64,000 bases of DNA from Sphingomonas donggukensis (GTDB lineage Bacteria > Pseudomonadota > Alphaproteobacteria > Sphingomonadales > Sphingomonadaceae): the NCBI RefSeq assembly GCF_023674425.1, contig NZ_CP098401.1:2711501-2775500 (forward strand), written 5' to 3'. Positions 7,046 to 16,355 of the stretch are shown piece by piece (position 1 is the stretch's first letter; every line of letters begins with the position of its first letter). The notes under the pieces were generated by a model. The model searched no databases. It was not told where the DNA came from and was given only the letters and a program-made list of their open reading frames with translations. The translations under genes and the position numbers were made by a program.

Positions 7046-10000
7046 ATGGCATTCGACGCTACGGCAACCGCTCGCGCCACGATGAAGACGCTGCACCGCG
7101 CCGCCGAACCCGATGTTCTAAAGCCGTTGCTGGAGCGTGCTCGCCTCACGCCCGAATCGCGGCGCAACGTCGTCGATCATGCCGCCGGACTGATCGCCGA
7201 CCTGCGCGCCGCGCAGACCAAGGGGTGGGTCAACCAGTTCCTGCAGGAATATCGCCTCAATTCATCCGAGGGCGTTGCGCTTCTCAGCCTCGCCGAGGCG
7301 TTTCTGCGCGTGCCCGATCCAGAGACCGCCGACCTGCTGATCGCCGACAAGCTGGGCGATGCCGACTGGCGCGCCCACACCGGCAAGTCGAGCTCGCTGC
7401 TGGTCAATTCGGCGACCTGGGGCCTCGTCGTCGGGCGGGTGCTGGTGGGCGACGGCGGCGGTGCGCTCAAGCGCCTCATCAGCCGCGCGGGCGAGCCGTT
7501 CGTGCGCCAGGCGGTCGGTGCCGCGATGAAGATGATGGGCGAGATCTTCGTGATGGGCCGCACCATCGACGAGGCGGCAAGGCGCATGCGCCGCTCCGAA
7601 AACAAGGGCTTCACCGCCAGCTTCGACATGCTGGGCGAGGCGGCGCGCACGACCGAGGACGCATGCCGCTATTTCGACGCTTATGCCGGGGCGATCGCCG
7701 CGATCGCTGCGGATGCGGGCGCAGGGCACTCGATTTCGGTCAAGCTGTCGGCGCTGCATCCCCGCTACGAGGTCGCGCAATACGACACCTGCGTGCCCGA
7801 ACTGACCGCGATGACGCTGGAGCTGGCACAGGCGGCGGCGAAGGCCGGGATCGCCTTCACCGTCGATGCCGAGGAGAGCGAGCGGCTGGAGATGAGCCTC
7901 GACATCATCGCTGCCGTCGCGGCAGACCGGTCGCTCGACGGCTGGGACGGCTTTGGCATGGCGGTTCAGGCGTACGGCAAGCGCTGCCGCCCCGTCATCC
8001 AATGGGCCAACGACCGCGGGCGGCTGATGAACGTACGGCTGGTCAAGGGCGCCTATTGGGACAGCGAGATCAAGCGCACGCAGGTCGAGGGGCTCGCCGA
8101 CTATCCGCTGTTCACGCGCAAGGCCGCGACCGACGTCAGCTACCTCGCCTGCGCGCGCGACATGCTGGAGGCGAAGAACATCCGTCCCGCCTTCGCCAGC
8201 CACAATGCGCTCACCGTCGCCACCATCCTCGAATGGGCGGGCGAGAGCCGCGACTTCGAATTCCAGCGCCTGCACGGCATGGGCGAGGGGCTGTACGAAC
8301 GGCTGGTGCGCGAGGAGGGCTATCACACCCGCATCTACGCCCCGGTCGGCGGCCACCGCGACCTGCTGGCCTATCTCGTCCGCCGGCTGCTGGAGAATGG
8401 CGCGAATTCCAGCTTCGTCCACCAGCTCGCCGACGAAGGGTTGAGCGACGAGGAACTGCTCGCCGACCCGGTCGAAAAGATCGCCGCGGTGGGAGGTAGC
8501 CGCCACCCGAACATCCCGCTGCCGAAGGACCTTTTCGGGGCGTGGCGGAACAGCGAGGGCGTCGACCTGCAGGACATCGACATCCTGGCGGAGACAGTCA
8601 GCGCCGTAAATCAAACGCGCCTCCCCGGCGAAGGCCGGGGTCGAGCTGCGAGCGGTTCGAAACTGGACCCCGGCCTTCGCCGGGGAGGTTCAGAAGATTT
8701 GGTGGGGCGCGCTGCCGCCGCCTTCCCCGCCTGGTCCGCCGCCCCGGTCGAGGATCGCGCGGCCATCCTCGAACGCCTCGCCGACCTGCTCGAGGAACAC
8801 CGCACCGAACTGATGGCCTACGCCGTCAAGGAAGCATACAAATCGCTGGCCGACGCCGTCGGTGAAGTGCGCGAGGCCGCGGATTTCTGCCGCTACTATG
8901 CGATGCGCGCGCGTGAAGACCTCGCCACGATCACGCTGCCCGGCCCGACCGGCGAACGCAACGCAATGCGGCTGGAGGGGCGCGGCGTGTGGGCCACGGT
9001 CGCGCCGTGGAACTTCCCGCTCGCGATCTTCCTCGGCCAATGTGCCGCGGCGCTCGTCACCGGCAACACCGTCGTCGCCAAGCCCGCACCCCAGACGCCC
9101 GGCATCGCCGCCCGCGCGGTCGCGCTGGCGCATGACGCCGGCGTGCCAGAGGACGCGCTGATCCTCGCGCCCGGCGGGCCAGAGGTCGGCGCCGCGCTGG
9201 TCGCCGACACCCGCGTCGCCGGGGTTGCCTTCACCGGTTCGACCGCCACCGCGAAAAAGATCGCCCGCGCGCTGCTCGACGACGACGCCCGCCCGATCGT
9301 GCCGCTGATCGCGGAGACCGGCGGGATCAACGCGATGATCGTCGATTCCACCGCGCTCCCCGAACAGGTGGTCGCCGACGTCCTGACCTCAGCCTATCGC
9401 TCCGCCGGCCAGCGTTGCTCGGCACTCCGGCTGCTGCTGCTCCAGGAGGAGATCGCCGATGGCGTGATCGAGATGCTTTCCGGCGCGATGGATCTGCTTA
9501 CGATCGGCGACCCCGCCGATCCGCGCACCGACGTCGGCCCGGTGATCGATCAGACCGCTTACGACCGGCTGATGACGTACCGCGAAAGCGCGAAGGATCG
9601 CTGGATCAAGACCGTCGCCGCGCCCGCAACCGGTCATTTCGTGCCGCCGACGCTGATCCGCCTCGACGACATGGATTCGCTGACGTCCGAATTCTTCGGC
9701 CCGATCCTCCACGTCGCGACGTGGAAGGCAGGCGCCCTCGCCGACACCGTCGCGCGGGTGAATGCCAAGGGCTACGGCCTGACGATGGGGCTCCACAGCC
9801 GCATCGCCCGCTCGGGTGAGGTGGTCGAGGCGATGGCGCGCGTCGGCAACCTCTACGTCAACCGCTCGATGATCGGCGCGGTGGTCGGCTCGCAACCGTT
9901 CGGTGGCGAAGGGTTGTCGGGCACCGGCCCCAAGGCCGGCGGCCCCCACTACCTCCCCCGCTTCTGCGCCGAACGCGCGGTCTCGGTCGACACCACCAGC

Positions 10001-10048
10001 GCCGGCGGCAACGCCAGCCTGCTTTCGCTTGACGAAGGGGGTATTTGA
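7046..10048 (+). CDS. putA: Bifunctional proline dehydrogenase / L-glutamate-gamma-semialdehyde dehydrogenase PutA
   Basis: A 1000-residue PutA that oxidises proline to glutamate in two steps. The FAD-dependent proline dehydrogenase barrel spans roughly residues 150-460 (SVKLSALHPRY, LVKGAYWDSEIK, FASHNALT, RLHGMGEGLY). The NAD-dependent aldehyde dehydrogenase spans about 560-985, with catalytic Glu757 in AETGG and nucleophile Cys791 in AGQRCSALR. The N-terminal ribbon-helix-helix repressor domain of enteric PutA is absent, so it should not regulate its own gene. Codons 525-548, in the linker between the two enzymes, are made of a palindromic repeat (8620-8688) inserted without loss of frame. 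Both enzyme domains look intact. Confidence 0.95.
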   Translation: MAFDATATARATMKTLHRAAEPDVLKPLLERARLTPESRRNVVDHAAGLIADLRAAQTKGWVNQFLQEYRLNSSEGVALLSLAEAFLRVPDPETADLLIADKLGDADWRAHTGKSSSLLVNSATWGLVVGRVLVGDGGGALKRLISRAGEPFVRQAVGAAMKMMGEIFVMGRTIDEAARRMRRSENKGFTASFDMLGEAARTTEDACRYFDAYAGAIAAIAADAGAGHSISVKLSALHPRYEVAQYDTCVPELTAMTLELAQAAAKAGIAFTVDAEESERLEMSLDIIAAVAADRSLDGWDGFGMAVQAYGKRCRPVIQWANDRGRLMNVRLVKGAYWDSEIKRTQVEGLADYPLFTRKAATDVSYLACARDMLEAKNIRPAFASHNALTVATILEWAGESRDFEFQRLHGMGEGLYERLVREEGYHTRIYAPVGGHRDLLAYLVRRLLENGANSSFVHQLADEGLSDEELLADPVEKIAAVGGSRHPNIPLPKDLFGAWRNSEGVDLQDIDILAETVSAVNQTRLPGEGRGRAASGSKLDPGLRRGGSEDLVGRAAAAFPAWSAAPVEDRAAILERLADLLEEHRTELMAYAVKEAYKSLADAVGEVREAADFCRYYAMRAREDLATITLPGPTGERNAMRLEGRGVWATVAPWNFPLAIFLGQCAAALVTGNTVVAKPAPQTPGIAARAVALAHDAGVPEDALILAPGGPEVGAALVADTRVAGVAFTGSTATAKKIARALLDDDARPIVPLIAETGGINAMIVDSTALPEQVVADVLTSAYRSAGQRCSALRLLLLQEEIADGVIEMLSGAMDLLTIGDPADPRTDVGPVIDQTAYDRLMTYRESAKDRWIKTVAAPATGHFVPPTLIRLDDMDSLTSEFFGPILHVATWKAGALADTVARVNAKGYGLTMGLHSRIARSGEVVEAMARVGNLYVNRSMIGAVVGSQPFGGEGLSGTGPKAGGPHYLPRFCAERAVSVDTTSAGGNASLLSLDEGGI
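8620..8688. repeat. Palindromic repeat, family A, inside putA
   Basis: Perfect 23-base inverted arms at 8620-8642 and 8666-8688 around a 23-base centre, 69 bases in all, which equals 23 codons. It lies in the inter-domain linker and encodes arm peptides LPGEGRGR and LDPGLRRGG. The core matches copies at 2498 and in tsaC at 32848. Confidence 0.9.
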
Positions 10049-10085
10049 ATTTCTGATGCTCCCGGGGAGTTTACGGGGGAAAAGC

Positions 10086-11051
10086 ATGAAATTCTGGATG
10101 GTGCTGGGCATCGCGCTGGCCGCGGTGCCCGCAACCGCGCAGGCGCCGAAGACGGCACCAGCAGTGGCAGTCCCGACCGCCGCCGAACAGGCCGCGCAGT
10201 TCGCTGCGTTCGAAAAGAGCCTGCATCCGCAATCGGGTGACGTCGCCATTCCAGCGGCCAGCGCGGTGCTGCGACTGGGCAAGGATTATTATTTCCTGCC
10301 GGCCGAGGATGCGAAGCGCGTGCTGACCCAGGTGTGGGGCAACCCGCCCGATGGCGTCGCCGATGTGCTGGGTATGGTGTTGCCTGCAGGCAAGACCGCG
10401 TTCGACAACGTCTGGGGTGCCGTCGTTACGTACGAGGATACCGGCTACGTCTCCGACGCGGATGCCGCCGATCAGGATTACGACGAGGTTCTGAAGCAAT
10501 CCCGCGATGCCGCCGAAGAAACGAGCGCGGCGCGGCGCAAGGAGGGTTACGCCGGCGTGCGCCTGGTCGGCTGGGCACAGCCGCCCGCCTATGATGCGCG
10601 CAGCCACGCGCTGATCTGGGCCCGCGACCTGAAGTTCGACGGTTCGAAAGTCGATTCGCTCAACTACGACGTGCGCCTGCTCGGACGGCGCGGGGTGCTG
10701 AGCCTCAACATGGTGTCCGACATGGCGCATCTGCCCGAGGTGAAAGCCGCGGCCGAGCAATTCGGTCGCACCGCGGCGTTCACGCCGGGCTCTCGCTACG
10801 CCGATTTCGACTCATCCACCGACAAGAAGGCCGAATTCGGGCTCGCCGGGCTGGTCGCCGCGGGCGTCGGCGTGGCTGCCGCCAAGAAACTGGGATTGCT
10901 CGCGATCCTGCTCGGCTTCGGAAAGAAGTTCATCATCCTGCTCGTCCTGGCCGGCGGCGCGATCCTGCGCTGGGGTCGGCGCCTGTTCGGGCGAAACGAA
11001 GAACCGGCTGACGAAGTCGCCGAGGCGGAGCCTCAGGCCGACCGGTCCTAA
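10086..11051 (+). CDS. DUF2167 family membrane protein
   Basis: A 321-residue protein with a cleavable-looking signal peptide (ALAAVPATAQA, about residue 20), a soluble DUF2167 region (about 50-260, with LRLGKDYYFLP, WGNPPDGVADVLGMVLP and GWAQPPAYDARSHALIWARDLKF), and a hydrophobic C-terminal segment (about 265-300: LLAILLGFGKKFIILLVLAGGAILRW) followed by an acidic tail. It is therefore probably an inner-membrane-anchored periplasmic protein. Its biochemical role is not established. The start at 10086 follows ACGGGGG. Its last four bases overlap the end of the convergent MscS gene. Confidence 0.82.
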   Translation: MKFWMVLGIALAAVPATAQAPKTAPAVAVPTAAEQAAQFAAFEKSLHPQSGDVAIPAASAVLRLGKDYYFLPAEDAKRVLTQVWGNPPDGVADVLGMVLPAGKTAFDNVWGAVVTYEDTGYVSDADAADQDYDEVLKQSRDAAEETSAARRKEGYAGVRLVGWAQPPAYDARSHALIWARDLKFDGSKVDSLNYDVRLLGRRGVLSLNMVSDMAHLPEVKAAAEQFGRTAAFTPGSRYADFDSSTDKKAEFGLAGLVAAGVGVAAAKKLGLLAILLGFGKKFIILLVLAGGAILRWGRRLFGRNEEPADEVAEAEPQADRS

Positions 11052-12265
11052 GCGTTCGTCGCCGGCTCCGGATCGTTCGCCGGCGGGCGCGGGTCGTGGT
11101 CGCCGGCACCGTCCTCGTGCAGCGTTGCATAGGGCATCACCATCGTCCCGTCGGGCGCGGAGGTGAAGGTCGTCTGGGTCGGGTAGGCGAACTCGATCCC
11201 TTCTGCGTTGAATTTCTGCAGGATCGCGAGGCCCACTTCGTGGCGCGCGTCGTAGGCGTGCTGGAAATCGGCATGGGGGCTGTCGAACTCGACCTCGAAA
11301 TCGAGGCTAGATGCGCCGAATCCGACGAAGCCGGCGCGGACGAACGACAGGTCCAGCTTCTCGACGACGTCCTGCAACATCCGCGGTACGCGCGCGCAGA
11401 CCGCGGGCGGCGTCTGGTAGATCAGGCCGAGCGCGAACTTGATGCGGCGGTGGTCGCGCTGGGTGTTGTTCTGGATTTCCTTGTCCAGCAGCACCTTGTT
11501 CGCGACGATCCGCTGTTCGCCCATGATGCCGCGGATGCGCGTCGATTTCAGGCCGATCTGCTCGACCGTGCCCGACGACTGGTCGTAGCTGACGGCGTCG
11601 CCGACGCGGAACGGCTTGTCGAAGATGATGGCGAGTGCCGCGAACAGGTCGGCGAAGATGCCCTGCGCCGCCAGACCGATGGCGATGCCGCCGACGCCAA
11701 GCCCCGCGACCAGCCCGGTGACGTTCACGCCCAGATTGTCGAGCACGACGATCAGCGCGATCGCGAACAATGCGAAGGTGACGAGCAGGCGTATGAGGCC
11801 GAACGCGCTGCCCAGCGTCGCATGGTCCTGGCCCGCGGTGCGATGCTCGATCCCGCCCAGGATCAGCTCGCGGGCCCAGACCGCGGCCTGAAACACCGCG
11901 GCGACCGTGAACAGGAAGGTGATCGTGCTCGACACCGCCGGCGGCGCCGCGGCGTAGCCCGACACCAGTTTCGCCGCGACCATGACGATGAAGAAATTGC
12001 CGGTCTTCGACACCGCGCGCCCCAGCACAACGCCCCAGCCGGCAGCGAGGTTCGGGCGGTCGCACAGTTTGCGCCCGACCCGCCGCGCCCCGATCAGCGC
12101 GACGACGATGACCGCGCCGATACCCAGCGCGATCAGGATCTGGAGCCAGTTGGCCTGCAACCAGACCATGCTGTCGGCGACCAGGCGATTGGCGTGTTGC
12201 TGCACGCCCTCGGACGTGATCGTCGCCTTGGCGGCGGTCGCGTTGGCAGTGGTGGTATTGCTCAT
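11048..12265 (-). CDS. MscS-type mechanosensitive ion channel protein
   Basis: A 405-residue small-conductance mechanosensitive channel homologue, which opens under membrane tension to release solutes on osmotic downshock. An N-terminal span (about 40-60) and three further spans (about 85-190) precede the pore helix and beta domain; the pore-lining region NVTGLVAGLGVGGIAIGLAAQ and the following DLFAALAIIFDKPFRVGD are classic for the family. A charged C-terminal tail rich in Asp and Pro ends the protein. It lies four bases downstream of the topoisomerase gene on the same strand and may be co-transcribed with it. Confidence 0.9.
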   Translation of the reverse strand: MSNTTTANATAAKATITSEGVQQHANRLVADSMVWLQANWLQILIALGIGAVIVVALIGARRVGRKLCDRPNLAAGWGVVLGRAVSKTGNFFIVMVAAKLVSGYAAAPPAVSSTITFLFTVAAVFQAAVWARELILGGIEHRTAGQDHATLGSAFGLIRLLVTFALFAIALIVVLDNLGVNVTGLVAGLGVGGIAIGLAAQGIFADLFAALAIIFDKPFRVGDAVSYDQSSGTVEQIGLKSTRIRGIMGEQRIVANKVLLDKEIQNNTQRDHRRIKFALGLIYQTPPAVCARVPRMLQDVVEKLDLSFVRAGFVGFGASSLDFEVEFDSPHADFQHAYDARHEVGLAILQKFNAEGIEFAYPTQTTFTSAPDGTMVMPYATLHEDGAGDHDPRPPANDPEPATNA

Positions 12266-12269
12266 CGAA

Positions 12270-13280
12270 TCATGCAGCGAGCTTCAACGCGCGCTTCTCC
12301 TTGGCGCTGCTGTCCAGCAGGGCGATCAGGCCGCGTTCGGTGCGGCTCAAATGGGTGGCGGTGCGCGGCAGGGCGCGCGCCCGCAGGGCGGATTGGTCGC
12401 CCTTTTTCACGATGTCGATGAGCATCGGATGAACATAGCTTTTCCGCGCGATCGCGGGCGTGTTGCCCAGCGCCTCGGTCACCGGCTCCAGCATCGTGTT
12501 CAGGCCGATGTCCTTGTCCGCCTCCACCAGCGCCTCGAACGCCATCACGCTGGCGCTCCAGGTACGGAAATGCTTGGCGGTGAAATCGTCGTCCATGCTG
12601 GCGCGGATATATTCGTTTACGTCGCTCGACGACACCGGGTGCGGCTCGCCCTCGGCATCCAGCCACTGGAACAGGTGCTGGCCGGGCAGGTCCTGGCACT
12701 TCTTCACGAAGCGCGTCAGCGAGCGGTCGGTGATCGTCATCACCCGCTCCTTGCCCGATTTCGCGCGGAACTTCAGTTTCAATGCGTTGCCCGCGACCTT
12801 GACGTGGCGATTACGCAGCGTGGTCGCGCCGAAGCTGTTGTTCGATTTCGCATAGCCCTCGTTGCCGACGCGGATGTGACCGATGTCGAGCAGGCGGACG
12901 ACCGCGGCCACCGCCTTCTCCCGGCTCAGGCCCGACAGCTTCAGGTCGGCCTCCACCTGCGCGCGCAGCTTCGGCAGCTTGCGCCCGAACGTCGCGCAGC
13001 CCTCGTATTTCGCGCTGTCCTGTTTGGCGCGGAAATCGAGGTGGTAGCGATATTGCTTGCGACCCTTCTCGTCCCACCCGACCGCCTGGATATGGCCGTT
13101 CGGATTGGGGCAGAACCAGGCGTCGCGGTAGGCGGGCGGCAGGCCGATCGCGTTCAGCCGGTCGATCTCGTCACGGTCGGTGATGCGCTTTCCGTCAGCG
13201 TCCCAATAGCCCCAGCCATGCCCCGCCTTCTTGCGGGTGATGCCGGGGGCACTGTCGTCGGAATAGCTCAGTCTGGCCAC
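12270..13280 (-). CDS. Type IB DNA topoisomerase (poxvirus/eukaryote-like)
   Basis: A 336-residue type IB topoisomerase, which nicks one DNA strand through a 3'-phosphotyrosine and relaxes supercoils without ATP. The catalytic tyrosine is Tyr282 in ARKSYVHP; supporting residues include Arg137 in HIRVGN and Arg239 in KHFRTW. The N-terminal domain (about 1-90) has WDADGKRITDRDEIDRL and PPAYRDAWFCPNPNGHIQA, typical of bacterial members. Length fits the bacterial form. The start is a GTG with GAGGAA ten bases upstream. It is divergent from the DJ-1/PfpI gene across about 116 bases. Confidence 0.92.
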   Translation of the reverse strand: MARLSYSDDSAPGITRKKAGHGWGYWDADGKRITDRDEIDRLNAIGLPPAYRDAWFCPNPNGHIQAVGWDEKGRKQYRYHLDFRAKQDSAKYEGCATFGRKLPKLRAQVEADLKLSGLSREKAVAAVVRLLDIGHIRVGNEGYAKSNNSFGATTLRNRHVKVAGNALKLKFRAKSGKERVMTITDRSLTRFVKKCQDLPGQHLFQWLDAEGEPHPVSSSDVNEYIRASMDDDFTAKHFRTWSASVMAFEALVEADKDIGLNTMLEPVTEALGNTPAIARKSYVHPMLIDIVKKGDQSALRARALPRTATHLSRTERGLIALLDSSAKEKRALKLAA

Positions 13281-13396
13281 GCGCGGTCGTTCCTCTTTCG
13301 CAACGGCTCGACCAATGCTCGGGTGATCGATCCGTTCCGGAACGCTTGCCCGCGATCGGGGGTTGAGCGCGCGAACTCCAGCCCAAGGAAATCCCC

Positions 13397-13942
13397 ATGC
13401 CCGATCTCACCAGCACCAAGGTCCTGATTCTTGCCACCGACGGTTTCGAACAGTCCGAACTGTTCGACCCGCGTCAGGCGCTGATCGACGCCGGCGTCCA
13501 GGTGACGCTCGCCAGTCTGAAGACCGACCCGATCCAGGGCATGAAGCATGACGAGAAGGGCGATACGATCACGCCAGACATCACCGTCGACGACGTCGAT
13601 ACCGCCGAATATGACGCGCTGTTGCTTCCCGGCGGCGTCGCCAATCCGGACACGCTGCGCATGAACGACCGCGCGGTCGAGATCGCGGGCGAATTCATGG
13701 ACGACGACAAGATCGTGGCGGCGATCTGCCACGGGCCGTGGCTGCTGGCGGAGGCCGACGTGGTCGACGGCAAGACGATGACGTCCTGGCCCTCGATCCG
13801 TACCGACCTCGCCAACGCCGGCGCGGACATGGTCGATGAGGAAGTCGCGATCGACGGCAACCTGATCACCAGCCGCAAGCCGGACGATATCCCCGCCTTC
13901 AGCAAGGCGCTGATCGACGCCTTGTCGAAGATCGACGCCTAA
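13397..13942 (+). CDS. DJ-1/PfpI family protein (glutamine amidotransferase-like)
   Basis: A 181-residue class I glutamine amidotransferase-like protein. The nucleophile elbow AAICHGPW places the conserved cysteine at residue 111, next to His112; the partner acid is Glu18 in DGFEQSEL. These fit the PfpI/YhbO branch, whose members act as glyoxalases, deglycases or stress chaperones rather than as strong proteases. The exact activity is uncertain. AAGGAA stands eight bases before the ATG. Its stop codon overlaps by four bases the end of the convergent acyltransferase gene. Confidence 0.9.
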   Translation: MPDLTSTKVLILATDGFEQSELFDPRQALIDAGVQVTLASLKTDPIQGMKHDEKGDTITPDITVDDVDTAEYDALLLPGGVANPDTLRMNDRAVEIAGEFMDDDKIVAAICHGPWLLAEADVVDGKTMTSWPSIRTDLANAGADMVDEEVAIDGNLITSRKPDDIPAFSKALIDALSKIDA

Positions 13943-15003
13943 ACGCGTGCGAGGGGCCGGCGCGGCGCCCGGGCGAGGATCGCCCGCTGCGCCGGCATCT
14001 CGACCAGATGGTGGAGCGCGACCGAACTCGCGAACACCAGCATCAGGTACAGCGCGACCAGCACCGACGGCACCGCGTGCGCGTCGCTGACCAGCAGCAG
14101 CTTGAACACGATCCACAACAGGAAATGGCCGAGGTAGGTCGCGTAGCTGACTTGTCCCAGATAGTGGATCGCGGTCGCGGATAGCGGATTGCCGCGCCTC
14201 TCCGACGTCAACGCGAGCGCCAGCAGCAGGGACGCGAAGCCGGTTGGTACGCGCAGCGGCTCGGGCAGCGGGGAGGCGAGGACGATCGCCGCGACGATGG
14301 CCGCGCCGACGCTCGCCCGTGCAGATCCACGCCAGCGCGCCCACAGCGCCGCGACGGCAGTGCCGGCGGCGAATTCGATCACGCAGCGCACCACGCCGAA
14401 CCGCGCGATATCGGTACCGAGCGTCGGCGCCCCGCTCTGCGCGAAGGCGGCGGCCAGCAGAAAGCACAGCCCCGCGATCGCTGCGATCACCACCCATGAC
14501 GGCACCCGCCGCCAGTCGATCGCCAGCGCAAGCAGCGGGAACAGCAGATAGGCGGCGATCTCCGCGCTGATCGACCATGCCGGATCGTTCCAGCTAAGCG
14601 GGTCGGCCAGTCCCCAGTCCTGCACCAGCAGCAGGTGCGCTGGCAGCGCGTCGAACGGAAATTCGCGCGGGTCGTGCCGCCCGGTCGCCGCCATCGCCAT
14701 CGCCAGCAGCGCCGCCGCGCCCAGCAGTACGGCATGGAGCGGCCACACCCGCGCGACCCGCTTGGTGAGGAACGCCACCGCCGCGCGCCAGCCGCCCTCG
14801 CGCAGCCGCACGCCCCACGTCATCCACATGACGAAGCCCGACAGCAGGAAAAAGAAATCGACCGCCAGATACCCCTTGGCCAGCACATCGACGACGCCCT
14901 GCGGCAGTCCCGCGATCGACAGGCGGATGTGGTACAGCACCACCAGCCACGCGGCGATGCCGCGCGCGCCGGTCAGCGCGCGCAGATCGACCCGCTCGCT
15001 CAT
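13939..15003 (-). CDS. Acyltransferase 3 family membrane protein (OafA-like)
   Basis: A 354-residue multi-span acyltransferase of the family that transfers acetyl or other acyl groups to cell-surface sugars. The N-terminal block RALTGARGIAAWLVVLYH holds the family's conserved histidine; FFLLSGFVM and RVARVWPLHAV follow. About ten hydrophobic spans are visible. The ATG at 15003 overlaps the upstream ligase stop codon (ATGA), so the two are translationally coupled. With the ligase and the nearby glycosyltransferase, a role in decorating an exopolysaccharide or O-glycan is inferred. Confidence 0.86.
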   Translation of the reverse strand: MSERVDLRALTGARGIAAWLVVLYHIRLSIAGLPQGVVDVLAKGYLAVDFFFLLSGFVMWMTWGVRLREGGWRAAVAFLTKRVARVWPLHAVLLGAAALLAMAMAATGRHDPREFPFDALPAHLLLVQDWGLADPLSWNDPAWSISAEIAAYLLFPLLALAIDWRRVPSWVVIAAIAGLCFLLAAAFAQSGAPTLGTDIARFGVVRCVIEFAAGTAVAALWARWRGSARASVGAAIVAAIVLASPLPEPLRVPTGFASLLLALALTSERRGNPLSATAIHYLGQVSYATYLGHFLLWIVFKLLLVSDAHAVPSVLVALYLMLVFASSVALHHLVEMPAQRAILARAPRRPLARV

Positions 15004-16355
15004 GCCGCCGCTGGCGTCGGCTGGCGGCGCGGGCCGATCGGTCGCCACTGCGTTTCGCTGCGCCGTCGTGCCAGATAGGTGTCGAGCCCGATCTGCGCGC
15101 CGATCAGCATGTAGATGAACGGCTGGAACGCGACCGCGACGAACGCCGCACCCAGCAGATAGACGACATGCGCGTTCTGGAGCGCGGCGGCCAGCGGCCC
15201 GGCCCAGGCGAAGGCCTCATCCTTCGCATAGCGCCGCCGGAGCACCTCCATCCGGATCAGCCCGGCCAGATTGATCGCCAGCCACAGCGCAAGGCCGGGA
15301 TAACCCTGTTCGCCCAGCATCTCGAAATAGGCGCTGTGATACGCGCGGCCCTTGTCGATCTCGAGCTCGGTATCGACGGTCGCGTTGTTGGCGTCGCCCT
15401 CCACCTTCACCTTGTCGTATCGGATGTGGTTCTGGCGATAGGCCTCGAACCCGCCGCCGAAGGGATGATCCTTGGCGTAGGCGATCGTCCACTGCCACAC
15501 CGCGATCCGGGTCGAGGCCGAAGCGTCCGCCTGGTACGTCTTGATCGTCCCCATCCGCTCGGTGAACGACGACGGCAGGAACGGCACCGCGATAAGTCCC
15601 GCGACGCCCATCAGCGACAGGTACAGCACCCGCCGCCTGGTATCGCGCAGCATCAGCACCGCGAGCAGCCCGATGCACAGCAGGCCGGTGCGCGTCGACG
15701 TGCCGATCGGGATCAGCAGGCACGCAAAGACGAGCGCGTAGCAGAAGGTCTTCACCCGCCAGTCGGGTGCGAAGATCGTCCCGAACCGCGTGAACCACAG
15801 GATGATCGGAATGATCGCGATCGCCACCATCGAGATCGTCGACCCTTCGTACAGCCCCGAATTGTTGGCCACCATCAGGTTCAGCTGGCCGTAGCCGCCG
15901 CCCGACCCGATCGTCTTGATCCCGCCGACGATGATGATCGACGCCGCCGACAGGATCATGAACAGCAGCAGCGATTCGATGCGCAGTTTCGTGCGCAGGG
16001 TGAGCGGCAGGAAGATCGCGAACGCCAGCGCCTTCCACACCCATTCCCATTTGAACGCGGCGTCGACCGGGAAGTCGGCGTGCCCGGTCGTGTACCAGCA
16101 ATAGACGAGCAGCAGCGCGATCAGCCCCTGGCGCGGGGCGACGCGGACGTCGCTCTTGTCGTCCACCGCCAACCACGCGAGCACCGCAAGCCCGACCGCG
16201 ATCAGCGAGATCGGCACGCTGTTCAGCAGCAGGTACGTCAGCCGCTGGGGGGAGACGATGTCGATGTAGACATAGGCGAGCACGAACAGGAACGGTCGCC
16301 GGAACCCGAACGCGAAGATCGCGACGAGGAAGGCGATGAAGGCCAGGTCACGCAT
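15000..16355 (-). CDS. Putative O-glycosylation ligase, exosortase A system-associated
   Basis: A 451-residue polytopic membrane protein of the Wzy/O-antigen ligase superfamily, closest in layout to the exosortase-A-associated ligases: MRDLAFIAFLVAIFAFGFRR at the start, YVYIDIVSPQRLTY, and a large loop near residues 285-350 with KDHPFGGGFEAYRQNH, the active region where the ligase family has conserved Arg and His. These enzymes join lipid-linked glycans to an acceptor. About eleven spans are visible. The ATG at 16355 lies inside the end of an upstream 49-codon frame. Exosortase itself is not in the window, so the system assignment comes from family resemblance and from the neighbouring glycosyltransferase. 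Confidence 0.8.
   Translation of the reverse strand: MRDLAFIAFLVAIFAFGFRRPFLFVLAYVYIDIVSPQRLTYLLLNSVPISLIAVGLAVLAWLAVDDKSDVRVAPRQGLIALLLVYCWYTTGHADFPVDAAFKWEWVWKALAFAIFLPLTLRTKLRIESLLLFMILSAASIIIVGGIKTIGSGGGYGQLNLMVANNSGLYEGSTISMVAIAIIPIILWFTRFGTIFAPDWRVKTFCYALVFACLLIPIGTSTRTGLLCIGLLAVLMLRDTRRRVLYLSLMGVAGLIAVPFLPSSFTERMGTIKTYQADASASTRIAVWQWTIAYAKDHPFGGGFEAYRQNHIRYDKVKVEGDANNATVDTELEIDKGRAYHSAYFEMLGEQGYPGLALWLAINLAGLIRMEVLRRRYAKDEAFAWAGPLAAALQNAHVVYLLGAAFVAVAFQPFIYMLIGAQIGLDTYLARRRSETQWRPIGPRRQPTPAAA

Noticed and set aside
8600..8700. A frameshift or gene break in putA at the unusual linker
   Set aside because: The frame is continuous from 7046 to 10048, both domains are complete, and the odd stretch is explained by a 69-base palindromic insertion that is a multiple of three.
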